Below are positions 55,062 to 64,000 of a stretch of DNA of 64,000 nt, piece by piece. How positions within the stretch are numbered: the first letter of the stretch is position 1; every line of letters starts with the position of its first letter. The notes beneath the pieces were generated by a model, which was given only the letters and a program-made list of their open reading frames with translations, was not told where the DNA came from and searched no databases. The translations under genes were made by a program, and so were the position numbers. The stretch is from an uncultured Pelagibacteraceae bacterium (lineage in GTDB: Bacteria; Pseudomonadota; Alphaproteobacteria; Pelagibacterales; Pelagibacteraceae): NCBI GenBank assembly GCA_902569735.1, contig CACFVE010000005.1, forward strand, positions 1-64,000, written 5' to 3'.

Positions 55062-55133
55062 CACAGTTTTAAGGGCATTGCCCTCCCGGTCCAATAATTT
55101 GGAGTAACTGTGGTGGATTAACCGGAAAATATT
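55062..55133 (+). promoter_or_regulatory. Candidate structured rpsB mRNA leader with potential pseudoknot
   Basis: CACAGTT (55062-55068)/AACTGTG (55106-55112); AGGGC/GCCCT (55072-55076/55080-55084); CCAA/TTGG (55091-55094/55099-55102); CCGGT/ACCGG (55086-55090/55121-55125) crosses the first helix. Confidence 0.65.
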
Positions 55134-55889
55134 ATGAACGTACCTAAAGTAGATATTAAACAATTATTAGAAGCGGGAGTTCATCTTGGGCACAAGACTC
55201 TAAGATGGAATCCAAAAATGAAAGAATACATTTTTGGAGAAAAAAATTCTATTCACATTATTGATTTAACTCAAACAGTAGATTTTTTAAAAAATGCTTT
55301 AGTGCAAGTACATAAAACCATATCTGGAGGCGGAAAAATACTTATTGTTTCTACTAAGAAACAAGCATCTGAACAAGTTAGTGACTTAGCTAAAGAAACA
55401 GGACAGTTTTTTGTAAATTATCGATGGTTAGGAGGAATGCTTACAAATTGGAACACAATACAAAATTCGATTAAACGATTGAAAAAATTGGATCAGCAAC
55501 TAACAAAAGAAAATTTAGGGTTTACAAAGAAAGAAATTTTAAAGTTTAGCAAAGAGAAAGAAAAACTTCAAAGATCATTAGGTGGTATATCAGAAATGAA
55601 AAAAACTCCTGATTTAATTTTTATAATTGATACAAATGTAGAATCCTTAGCAGTAGCTGAAGCAAAAAAACTAGGTATACCAATAATAGCAATTTTAGAT
55701 ACTAATTCAGATCCAACAGGAATTAATTTTCCAATACCAGGCAATGATGACGCTAGAAGATCTATAAATCTTTATTGTGATTTACTAAAAGATACAATTA
55801 AAGATGCGGAAAAGTTTATAAAGGATCCTGAGCCAAAAGAAGAAAAAAAATCTGAAAAAGACAAAAAATCTGAAAAAGAAAAAAAATAA
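55134..55889 (+). CDS. rpsB: 30S ribosomal protein S2
   Basis: [35 protein letters not shown]. Confidence 0.98.
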   Translation: MNVPKVDIKQLLEAGVHLGHKTLRWNPKMKEYIFGEKNSIHIIDLTQTVDFLKNALVQVHKTISGGGKILIVSTKKQASEQVSDLAKETGQFFVNYRWLGGMLTNWNTIQNSIKRLKKLDQQLTKENLGFTKKEILKFSKEKEKLQRSLGGISEMKKTPDLIFIIDTNVESLAVAEAKKLGIPIIAILDTNSDPTGINFPIPGNDDARRSINLYCDLLKDTIKDAEKFIKDPEPKEEKKSEKDKKSEKEKK

Positions 55890-55906
55890 AATTATTTATT
55901 TACTGA

Positions 55907-56773
55907 ATGTCAAATAAAGATTTATTAGATAACATCAAAAAGCTTAGAGAACTTACCGGCGTGGGTTTCAAAGATTGTAAATCTGCTCTTGATGAAACAA
56001 AGGGTGATATAGAAAAGTCTATAGAATTTTTAAGAAAAAAAGGTATTGCAAAAGCTTCAAAAAAAATGAGCAGGACAGCTTCTGAAGGTTTGGCTTTAGT
56101 AAAAGAACAAGATAACAAAGTTTCTATTATTGAAATTAATAGCGAAACAGATTTTGTTGCCAAAAATAAAGATTTCATATCTTTCTGCAAAGAACTTTCA
56201 GAGATAAATTTTTCAAACTTAGGAAATTTAGATAAACTTAATGATTTTAAAATGAGCAATGGAAGATCAGTAAAAGATACTTTAATTTCTTTAATAGCAA
56301 AAATTGGGGAAAAAATAACTATTAGACGTGCTAATTATTTTGATAATAAAAAAGGTTTAAATTTTTTTTATGTTCATTCAGCGATAGAAAAAAATATAGG
56401 CAAAATAATCTCCGTTGTCCAATTAGATGGAATAGTAAAAGGTAAAAATGAAGATGTTGGAAATAAAATTGCTATGCATATTGCAGCATCTAATCCTCTA
56501 GCAATAGAAAAAGATGGAATAAAAAAAGAAATAATTGATAAAGAATTAGAAATAATAAAAGCAGAAATTACTAACTCTGGAAAACCTTCAGAGATGGCAG
56601 AAAAGATATCAAAAGGTAAAATTGCTAAATTTATCAATGATAATACTCTTTTAAACCAAATCTGGATAATGGACCCCAAAAAGAAAGTATCTGATATACT
56701 TAAAGAAAATAAAATTGAAAAAGAATTAAAGATATTAAATTTTATTAGATATAAAGTTGGCGAAGGGATTTAG
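55907..56773 (+). CDS. tsf: Elongation factor Ts
   Basis: KLRELTGVGFKDCKSALDETKGDIEKSIEFLRKKGIAKA, NSETDFVAKN. Confidence 0.97.
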   Translation: MSNKDLLDNIKKLRELTGVGFKDCKSALDETKGDIEKSIEFLRKKGIAKASKKMSRTASEGLALVKEQDNKVSIIEINSETDFVAKNKDFISFCKELSEINFSNLGNLDKLNDFKMSNGRSVKDTLISLIAKIGEKITIRRANYFDNKKGLNFFYVHSAIEKNIGKIISVVQLDGIVKGKNEDVGNKIAMHIAASNPLAIEKDGIKKEIIDKELEIIKAEITNSGKPSEMAEKISKGKIAKFINDNTLLNQIWIMDPKKKVSDILKENKIEKELKILNFIRYKVGEGI

Positions 56774-56775
56774 AG

Positions 56776-57336
56776 ATGAGTTCAGAATTTAATGAGAATA
56801 ACTATTCATCTAAAATGGATAAAAGTATTCAATCATTAAAAAAAGATTTGTCTACACTTCGAACTGGAAGAGCTAACTCCAGCATGCTTGATACTATAAA
56901 GATCGATGTTTACGGACAATTAATGCCTATAGATCAACTTGGGACAGTAAGTGTTCCGGAAGCACGATTGATATCTATTCAAGTATGGGACAAAGCTAAC
57001 GTAACTTTGATAGACTCGGCGATACAAAAATCAGAACTTGGTATTAATCCTCAAATTGATGGACAAATAATTAGATTAAGAGTGCCTGATTTAACAGAAG
57101 AAAGACGAAAAGAATTGATAAAGATTTTAAAGGGTATGGGAGAAAAAGGAAAAATATCAATTAGAAATATAAGAAGAGAAGCAAACGAAGAGTTAAAAAA
57201 AAAACTTAAGGACAAAACTATTTCAGAGGATAAAAGTAAATTATTTGAAAAAAGTATTCAAAAATTAACTGATGTAAATATTGAAAATATAGACAAAATT
57301 TTGACTGAAAAAGAAAAAGAGATATTACAGATATGA
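56776..57336 (+). CDS. frr: Ribosome recycling factor
   Basis: LSTLRTGRANSSMLDTIKIDVYG, PDLTEERRKELIK, RNIRREANEELKK. Confidence 0.97.
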   Translation: MSSEFNENNYSSKMDKSIQSLKKDLSTLRTGRANSSMLDTIKIDVYGQLMPIDQLGTVSVPEARLISIQVWDKANVTLIDSAIQKSELGINPQIDGQIIRLRVPDLTEERRKELIKILKGMGEKGKISIRNIRREANEELKKKLKDKTISEDKSKLFEKSIQKLTDVNIENIDKILTEKEKEILQI

Positions 57337-58007
57337 ATAAACTCAACCACGTTGCCTTCATTATGGATGGTAATGGAAGGTGGGGGAAAAAAAGAAATAA
57401 GGGAAGAAATTTTGGTCATCTAAATGGAGTCAAAACAGTAAGAAAAATTGTTAAAAGTTCAATAAAATTAAAAATTCCTGTATTAACATTTTACGTATTT
57501 TCGACAGAAAATTGGAAAAGACCTCAATCGGAGATTAATTTTTTGTTTAAACTTATAACTATTTATTTTAAAAAAGAATTAAACAATGTTGTTTCAAATG
57601 GAATTAAAATAAATATCATAGGTCAAATAAATAAATTACCATCAAAGTTAAGATATAAATTGAAAGATGTTGTTAAATTAACCAAAAAAAATAAAAAAAT
57701 AATAGTTAATTTAGCTATAAATTATGGTTCTAAAATTGAAATAGTTAATACTCTAAAAAAATTAAGAAATAAAAAAAAAATCACGGTAAATTCATTAAAT
57801 AAAAATCTTTACACTAATAATTTGCCAGATCCTGATGTATTAATAAGAACTGGAGGCCACAAAAGGTTGAGTAATTTTATGTTGTGGCAACTTGCTTATG
57901 CGGAGATTTATTTTTTAGATAAGTTGTGGCCTGATTTTAACGAACAGGATTTAAAAAAAGTAATAAATAATTTTAAAAAAGTAAAAAGAAATTTTGGATC
58001 AATTTAA
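57333..58007 (+). CDS. uppS: Undecaprenyl diphosphate synthase
   Basis: HVAFIMDGNGRWGKKR, FSTENWKRP, DVLIRTGGHKRLSNFMLWQLAYAEIYF. Confidence 0.95.
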   Translation: MNKLNHVAFIMDGNGRWGKKRNKGRNFGHLNGVKTVRKIVKSSIKLKIPVLTFYVFSTENWKRPQSEINFLFKLITIYFKKELNNVVSNGIKINIIGQINKLPSKLRYKLKDVVKLTKKNKKIIVNLAINYGSKIEIVNTLKKLRNKKKITVNSLNKNLYTNNLPDPDVLIRTGGHKRLSNFMLWQLAYAEIYFLDKLWPDFNEQDLKKVINNFKKVKRNFGSI

Positions 58008-58009
58008 AT

Positions 58010-58660
58010 ATGACAAAAAGTTTGCAAAAAAGATTTTATACCTCGATTGTTTTATTACTTTTATTATCATTAATGATTATTGATAAATATGTAATGACTT
58101 TTTTTTTGATGATAGTGGGTATATTTTCAATATTAGAATTTTTTAAAATAATAAAAAAAATCTTTTTAAAAAATAATATAAAACAATTTTTTTTTAATAT
58201 CATATTTATTGTTTATATTTTTTCTTTTTGTACATATTTTGTGACTCTTTCTTCATTTCTGCATTTGAAAATTTTAATTTTCATAATTTTATTAACTTGT
58301 GTGGCCTCAGATATTGGAGGATTTTTATTTGGAAAAATTTTAAAAGGACCTAAATTAACAAAGATTAGTCCAAACAAAACTATTTCAGGTGCAATAGGTT
58401 CTTTAATATTTTCATCTTTTTCAATATTTATTATGATTTATTATTTAACTAAAAGTTTTGATCCATATATATTTCTAATTGGATGTATAATTTCAATTAG
58501 CTGTCAGATAGGTGATTTGATTTTTTCATATTTAAAAAGAAAATCATTTTTGAAAGATAGTGGTAATTTTTTACCTGGTCATGGAGGAATATTGGATAGA
58601 ATTGATGGTATGTTGTTGGGTATTCCAATTGGATTTTTAACTTTCCTTATTGTTTATTAA
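58010..58660 (+). CDS. cdsA: Phosphatidate cytidylyltransferase
   Basis: DIGGFLFGKILKGPKLTKISPNKTISGAIGS, DSGNFLPGHGGILDRIDGML. Confidence 0.94.
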   Translation: MTKSLQKRFYTSIVLLLLLSLMIIDKYVMTFFLMIVGIFSILEFFKIIKKIFLKNNIKQFFFNIIFIVYIFSFCTYFVTLSSFLHLKILIFIILLTCVASDIGGFLFGKILKGPKLTKISPNKTISGAIGSLIFSSFSIFIMIYYLTKSFDPYIFLIGCIISISCQIGDLIFSYLKRKSFLKDSGNFLPGHGGILDRIDGMLLGIPIGFLTFLIVY

Positions 58661-58661
58661 T

Positions 58662-59849
58662 ATGAAAAAAAATGTCTCTATTTTAGGCTCCACAGGATCA
58701 ATTGGCTTAAGCTCTTTAACGATATTTAAAAAAAAAAATAAATTATTTAAAATTAATATTTTAGCTGCAAATAAAAATTTTAAATTGATTTGCAAACAAA
58801 TTAATGAATTTAAACCAGAGGTATTTATCATTAATGATTTAAAAGTTTTAGCAAAAGTTAAGAGAAAATTTAAAAATAAAAAAATTAGAATAATTAAAGA
58901 TATCGATGTTAAAAAAGATTATTTTAAAAAATCCGATATAACAATCGCTGCAATTCCTGGAATTGCAGGTCTGAAACCAACAGTTGAATTAACTAAATTA
59001 AGTAAAAAAATTTTAATTGCTAACAAAGAATCTGTTATTTGTGGATGGAACTTATTAAAAAAAACTGCTTCAAAATACAATACTAAGATTATTCCTGTAG
59101 ACTCAGAACATTTTTCAATTATGCAATTATTAAAAAATCAAAAAATAAGTGATATCAAAAAAATTTATCTTACAGCTTCAGGAGGTCCTTTTTTAAATTT
59201 TAATATTTCTAAATTAAAATATGTGGAACCTCGTGAAGCTATTAAACACCCGAAATGGAAAATGGGAAAAAAAATCTCAATAGACTCTGCAACTTTAATG
59301 AATAAAATTCTTGAAGTAATTGAAGCTCATAAACTTTTTGAAATTGACATCAATAAATTTGAAGTTGTTATACACCCTGAGTCTTTAATTCATGCAGTTA
59401 TTGAATTTAAAAATGGCTTGTATAAATTTATTTATCATGAAACTTCCATGCTAGTCCCTTTGGCTAATGCTATTTTTGATAATAAGTTAGATATAGATGA
59501 TTTTTTAAAACCTAAATCAAACTTCAAAAAATCAATTTTTTTTCAAAGTTTAAATTTTTTAAAAGTAGACAAAAAAAGATTTCCAATTATAAATCTTAAA
59601 TCTAGGCTAAATGAGCATTATTCTTCTCCAATTATAATAAATGCAGTTAATGAAATATTAGTTGATCAATATATTCTTAAAAAAATACATTTTACTTCCT
59701 TTTATAAGTATATATTGAAGGTACTGAACGATAGAAATTATAAGAAATATGCTATAAAAGAGCCTAAAAGTATAAGTCAAATATTGCAGGTAGATCAATG
59801 GTCAAGGAGAGTTATTTATAAAAAAATATTAACTAAAAAAAATGCGTAA
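58662..59849 (+). CDS. dxr: 1-deoxy-D-xylulose 5-phosphate reductoisomerase
   Basis: VSILGSTGSIGLSSLTI, LIANKESVICGW, PVDSEHFSIMQLL, TASGGPF; start at 58662 preferred over the track's 58650. Confidence 0.96.
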   Translation: MKKNVSILGSTGSIGLSSLTIFKKKNKLFKINILAANKNFKLICKQINEFKPEVFIINDLKVLAKVKRKFKNKKIRIIKDIDVKKDYFKKSDITIAAIPGIAGLKPTVELTKLSKKILIANKESVICGWNLLKKTASKYNTKIIPVDSEHFSIMQLLKNQKISDIKKIYLTASGGPFLNFNISKLKYVEPREAIKHPKWKMGKKISIDSATLMNKILEVIEAHKLFEIDINKFEVVIHPESLIHAVIEFKNGLYKFIYHETSMLVPLANAIFDNKLDIDDFLKPKSNFKKSIFFQSLNFLKVDKKRFPIINLKSRLNEHYSSPIIINAVNEILVDQYILKKIHFTSFYKYILKVLNDRNYKKYAIKEPKSISQILQVDQWSRRVIYKKILTKKNA

Positions 59850-62076
59850 ATTATTTATAATTTTCTTTTTATCTTATTTTTATCAGGTCTTTTTACAGGC
59901 TGAAATAATTAATAAGGTAGAAGTCTCAGGTAATAAAAGAGTAAGTAAAGAGACTATTCAAATATATGGCGATATTAATATAAATAGAGATTATTCAGAA
60001 GAAGATTTAAATAAAATATTAACGAATTTGTATTCTACTAATTTTTTTGAAGATGTTAAAATTAAATTATCAAATGGTATTTTATCTGTAAGGGTAAAAG
60101 AATATCCAGTTATAAATGAACTTGTTATACTTGGTGAAGATAGTAAAAGATATAAAGAAAAAATTCTTGAATTGATTAGTCTAAAACAAAAAGATTCATT
60201 TATTGAGAATAGATTAACAAAAGATGTTGAAACAATTAAAAAAATTTATGCTAGTGGGGGTTTTAATTTTGTAAAAATTAATACAAAAATAAGAAAAATA
60301 GATCAAAGTAATTTAGATTTAATTTTTGAAATTGATAGAGGCAAAGAGACTAGAATTTCAAAAATTATTTTTACCGGCGACAAGAAGGTCAGGGAAAAAA
60401 GATTAAGAGATGTAATAGCTAGTGAAGAATATAAATTTTGGAAATTCATATCTAGAAATACAAAATTTAGTCAAAGCTTAATTGATTTAGATAAAAGATT
60501 ATTAGAAAATTATTATAAATCAGCAGGTTATTATGATGTACAAATATCTTCTCAATCAGCAGAAATTAATCCAGAATCCCAGGAAGTAGAAATAACATAC
60601 TCTATAGATGCTGGAAAAAGATATATTATTAATAAGATTGTTACAAATACAGATCCAGTATTTGATAAAAGTTTGTTTTATCCTTTAAATGAAAAATATA
60701 AGAAAATTGTAGGCAGTTATTATTCCCCTTTTAAAATAAAATTATTACTAGAAGATATTGATGAATTAATTGAAAAAAAGAACTTACAGTTTGTTGAACA
60801 TAATGTTGAAGAGATTGTAGAAGGAGACACGATATCAATTAAATTTAATATATTTGAAGGTGAAAAAATATTAGTTGAAAGAATTAATATTCTTGGGAAC
60901 AATGTTACAAATGAAAGTGTTATAAGAGGAGAACTATTATTAGACGAAGGTGATCCTTTTACTAATTTAAAATTAAGTAAATCAATATCAGAAATTAAAG
61001 CAAGAAGAATTTTTGGAGATGTTAATTCATCAATTTCAACCGGTTCATCTCCAGATTTAAAAATAATTGATATTACAGTTGAAGAAAAACCTACAGGTGA
61101 GGTAAGTGCTGGAGCAGGAGTCGGCACTAATGGAGGATCATTTGCTTTTATGGTAACTGAAAATAATTGGTTAGGAGAGGGAAAAGCTGTTTCTTTTGAT
61201 GCTGACATTAGTGAAGAGTCAATAAAAGGTACACTAAACTATGTAGATCCAAATTATGATTTTCTAGGAAATTCATTAAACTATTCAGCAAGTAGCACTA
61301 AAAATGATAAACCCGACCAAGGTTATGAAAATACTATTGTTGCAGCAGGCGTTGGTACAGGATTTGAACAGTATAAGGATATATTTGCAAAATTAGGTAT
61401 GAACCTAACTTTTGATGATTTACAAACACAAGACAGTGCTTCAGACTCATTAAAAAAACAGGCGGGTGATTTTACCGAACTTTCTGCATATTATGGATTT
61501 TCATATGATAAGCGAGATAGAGCTTTTATGCCAACAGAAGGCAGCATTATTGGTTTTGACCAAACCTTTCCAATTTATGCAGATAAGGCTTTTTTAGGTA
61601 ATACCTTGTTTGCTAGCGGATACAAATCTCTCGGCGAAAATATTATTGGGGCAAGTAAAATGTACTTTACTTCTGTTCATGGACTTGGAGATGATAATGT
61701 TAGATTAAGTAAAAGACGGTATATATCCTCAAAAAAATTAAGAGGATTTAAAAAAGGTAAAGTAGGTCCAAAAGATGGAGGAGACCATGTGGGCGGTAAC
61801 TATGCAGTAGCTGTTAATTTCGAAGCAAATTTGCCAAATTTATTACCTGAGGCAACCAAAACAGATGTGGGATTATTTTTGGATTTAGGAAATGTCTGGG
61901 GTGTGGACTATGATGATAACATTGATGATGCGAGCAAATTAAGATCGTCAGCTGGTTTAGCAGCGAGCTGGATGTCTCCAATAGGACCAATGACTTTTGT
62001 TATTTCGACAAATATTACAAAACACTCTACAGATGAAACTGAAAGTTTTAATTTCAACTTAGGAACAACTTTTTGA
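59842..62076 (+). CDS. bamA: Outer membrane protein assembly factor BamA
   Basis: Signal peptide, POTRA repeats, beta-barrel end (RGFKKGKVGPKDGGDHVGGNYAV; C-terminal NFNLGTTF). Confidence 0.95.
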   Translation: MRKLFIIFFLSYFYQVFLQAEIINKVEVSGNKRVSKETIQIYGDININRDYSEEDLNKILTNLYSTNFFEDVKIKLSNGILSVRVKEYPVINELVILGEDSKRYKEKILELISLKQKDSFIENRLTKDVETIKKIYASGGFNFVKINTKIRKIDQSNLDLIFEIDRGKETRISKIIFTGDKKVREKRLRDVIASEEYKFWKFISRNTKFSQSLIDLDKRLLENYYKSAGYYDVQISSQSAEINPESQEVEITYSIDAGKRYIINKIVTNTDPVFDKSLFYPLNEKYKKIVGSYYSPFKIKLLLEDIDELIEKKNLQFVEHNVEEIVEGDTISIKFNIFEGEKILVERINILGNNVTNESVIRGELLLDEGDPFTNLKLSKSISEIKARRIFGDVNSSISTGSSPDLKIIDITVEEKPTGEVSAGAGVGTNGGSFAFMVTENNWLGEGKAVSFDADISEESIKGTLNYVDPNYDFLGNSLNYSASSTKNDKPDQGYENTIVAAGVGTGFEQYKDIFAKLGMNLTFDDLQTQDSASDSLKKQAGDFTELSAYYGFSYDKRDRAFMPTEGSIIGFDQTFPIYADKAFLGNTLFASGYKSLGENIIGASKMYFTSVHGLGDDNVRLSKRRYISSKKLRGFKKGKVGPKDGGDHVGGNYAVAVNFEANLPNLLPEATKTDVGLFLDLGNVWGVDYDDNIDDASKLRSSAGLAASWMSPIGPMTFVISTNITKHSTDETESFNFNLGTTF

Positions 62077-62077
62077 T

Positions 62078-62602
62078 ATGAAATTATATAAAAAAGTATC
62101 ATTTATCTGGATTTTGTTTTTAATTTTTCAAACAAATGTGGTTGCCGAAGTTCCCCACTATTTGGATTTTAAATATATTTTAAATCAAAGTGATGCAGGG
62201 AAAAAAGCTCAAACTTTCTTAAAAAATAAATTAGATAACGGAATAAAAACACTTCAAAAAAAAGAAAAAGCTATCCAAGAAGAAGAAACGAAAATTATTC
62301 AACAAAAAAAAGTTATTTCTGCTGAAGAATATAAAAAAAAAGTTACCACTTTAAGGAGCAAAGTTGACTCGCTTCAAAAAGAAAGGAACACTCTTTTGGC
62401 AAATGTTTCCAAACAAAGATCAAAAGCTAAAGCTGAACTTCTTAAAAATTTAAATCCAATAATAAAGGAATATATGAAAGAGAAAAATATTAGAATGGTG
62501 TTAGATAAAAAAAATTTGTTGCTTGCTGAAGATAGTTTAGATATCACGCAAGAAATTGTTAAACGACTTAATAGTAAACTAAAATCAATTAAATTAAACT
62601 AA
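62078..62602 (+). CDS. skp: OmpH/Skp-family periplasmic chaperone
   Basis: Signal peptide, lysine-rich coiled coil; between bamA and lpxD. Confidence 0.85.
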   Translation: MKLYKKVSFIWILFLIFQTNVVAEVPHYLDFKYILNQSDAGKKAQTFLKNKLDNGIKTLQKKEKAIQEEETKIIQQKKVISAEEYKKKVTTLRSKVDSLQKERNTLLANVSKQRSKAKAELLKNLNPIIKEYMKEKNIRMVLDKKNLLLAEDSLDITQEIVKRLNSKLKSIKLN

Positions 62603-62610
62603 ATAGTTTA

Positions 62611-63576
62611 ATGTTACCTATAGTGTTTTTTAAAAAAAAATCTAGTTTTATTAATACCCTTTTTTTGGATTTTAAATCAAAAAAAAATACCAAGGTCAAT
62701 AATATTAATACGTTAAAGAAATCAAAAAAATTTGATTTAACTTTTTTCGACTCAATTAAATATAAATCTCATGCGTCAAACACAAAAGCATCTTTTTGTA
62801 TTACAACTAAGAAATTAGAAAAGTTTTTACCACAAAAAGTCGAAAAAATAATTGTAAAAAATGTTTTATTAGAATTAGCAAAAGTTTTAAATAAAATGTA
62901 TCCAGAGGCTGATGTTGATTATCCTGATTTATCATTAAAATTGCCGGTTAAGAATAAATACAAAAGTGTAAAATTTGGTAATAATGTTTTAATTGGTAAA
63001 AATGTTAAAATTGGTAAAAATACTGTTATTGGGGCTAATTCGATAATTGAACATGATGTAATGATTGGCAGTAATTGTGTAATAGGCTCTCATGTAATTT
63101 TAAAAAATTCAATTTTAGGTAATAATGTAGTGATCCAAGATGATTGCAAAATAGGTTTAAAAGGTTTTGGTTTTATTCCTTTAAAAGAAAAAAATTTAAA
63201 GATTCCTCATATTGGAAGAGTTTTAATTAATGATAATGTTGAAATTGCATCGGGATGTACAATAGATAGAGGTTCAGTTGATGATACAGAAATTGGAAAA
63301 AATTCATACTTGGATAATCAAGTTCACATGGCACACAATGTTAAAATTGGATCTAATTGCATGATAGCAGGACAAGTGGGTTTCGCCGGTAGTTCTACTA
63401 TTGGGAACAATGTTTCTATAGGAGGTCAAGCAGGTATCTCTGGTCACCTTACTATAGGTAATAATGTTAAGATAGGTGGAGGCAGTGGAGTTGTAAAAGA
63501 TATTGAAGACAATGAAATAGTAATGGGATATCCAGCCGTTCCACTAAAGGATTTTATTAGAAATTCAAAAAAATAA
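62611..63576 (+). CDS. lpxD: UDP-3-O-acylglucosamine N-acyltransferase
   Basis: Hexapeptide repeats ([33 protein letters not shown]), [17 protein letters not shown]. Confidence 0.94.
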   Translation: MLPIVFFKKKSSFINTLFLDFKSKKNTKVNNINTLKKSKKFDLTFFDSIKYKSHASNTKASFCITTKKLEKFLPQKVEKIIVKNVLLELAKVLNKMYPEADVDYPDLSLKLPVKNKYKSVKFGNNVLIGKNVKIGKNTVIGANSIIEHDVMIGSNCVIGSHVILKNSILGNNVVIQDDCKIGLKGFGFIPLKEKNLKIPHIGRVLINDNVEIASGCTIDRGSVDDTEIGKNSYLDNQVHMAHNVKIGSNCMIAGQVGFAGSSTIGNNVSIGGQAGISGHLTIGNNVKIGGGSGVVKDIEDNEIVMGYPAVPLKDFIRNSKK

Positions 63577-63578
63577 TT

Positions 63579-64000
63579 ATGAGCGAAACAGAAATAGATA
63601 AAAAAAAAATAGAGAGCTTATTACCTCACAGACATCCTATGTTGTTAATAGACAGATTAACTAAAATAGTTCCACTAAAATCTGCAACAGCAATCATGAA
63701 CGTAAAAAAAGATGGATTTTATGTACAAGGTCATTTTCCAGGACAACCGGTAATGCCTGGTGTATTAATCGTTGAGGCTTTTGGTCAAGCTGCTGCTGCT
63801 TTAACTGCTCATGGTATAGATCCAAAAGAATATGCCAACAAATTAGTTTATTTAATGAGCGTAGATAAGGCTAGATTTAGAAGTCCAGTAATTCCAGACT
63901 GTGAGTTGCATTTAGAAATCGAGGCTATTAGATCTCATGGTAGAGTTTGGAAATATAAAGGCATAGCAAAGGTTGAAGGAAAAAAAATGGCTGATGCCGA
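63579..64000 (+). CDS. fabZ: 3-hydroxyacyl-ACP dehydratase FabZ, 3'-truncated by window edge
   Basis: ATG at 63579; MSETEIDKKKIESLLPHRHPMLLIDRLTKIV...GHFPGQPVMPGVLIVEAFGQAAA; absent from the ORF track because no stop is in the window. Confidence 0.96.
   Translation, partial: MSETEIDKKKIESLLPHRHPMLLIDRLTKIVPLKSATAIMNVKKDGFYVQGHFPGQPVMPGVLIVEAFGQAAAALTAHGIDPKEYANKLVYLMSVDKARFRSPVIPDCELHLEIEAIRSHGRVWKYKGIAKVEGKKMADA

Noticed and set aside
60720-61208. 162-aa ORF on the minus strand inside bamA
   Set aside because: Fully antisense to a well-supported CDS; Ser/Ile/Asn-rich composition typical of reverse-complement translation in AT-rich DNA.
63001-63480. Repetitive pattern (aatgttaaaattggt-like)
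   Set aside because: Explained by the hexapeptide repeats of LpxD, not a DNA repeat or CRISPR.
1-64000. CRISPR arrays, transposases, integrases, phage or toxin-antitoxin modules
   Set aside because: None recognised among the ORFs; no regularly spaced repeats seen in the intergenic sequence.

Overview
The window is a 64 kb, AT-rich, very densely packed bacterial chromosome segment. Gene content and order (thiG, rne, prfB, tyrS, iscR-suf, glnA, tRNA-Leu-tig-clpP-clpX-lon, tRNA-Val/tRNA-Asp-nuoA-N, birA-coaX-rnj-proS-lolCD-dnaE, rpsB-tsf-frr-uppS-cdsA-dxr-bamA-skp-lpxD-fabZ) suggest a streamlined alphaproteobacterium, probably SAR11/Pelagibacterales (inferred from homology, synteny and base composition; no search was run). 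Most of it is core housekeeping sequence. No CRISPR array, transposon, prophage or dedicated defence system was found. Points worth a second look: (1) prfB is split in the ORF track but carries the classic AGGGGGTATCTTTGA +1 frameshift site. (2) A large AsmA/YhdP-like gene is cut by a single in-frame TAA, with the same frame open for about 290 codons afterwards. (3) An accessory slot between lon and the tRNA-Val/Asp-nuo block holds a GT17-like glycosyltransferase, an 850-aa epimerase-cupin-C-methyltransferase fusion and a zinc-ribbon/SPKK-repeat/TM protein. (4) The rpsB leader can fold into a candidate pseudoknot next to the start codon. (5) pyrH and rseP are absent from otherwise canonical clusters. 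(6) There are Fur-like and IscR-like operator candidates upstream of the Fe-S operons and heat-shock-like promoter candidates upstream of clpX and lon. (7) Nearly all convergent gene pairs overlap at or abut their stop codons.
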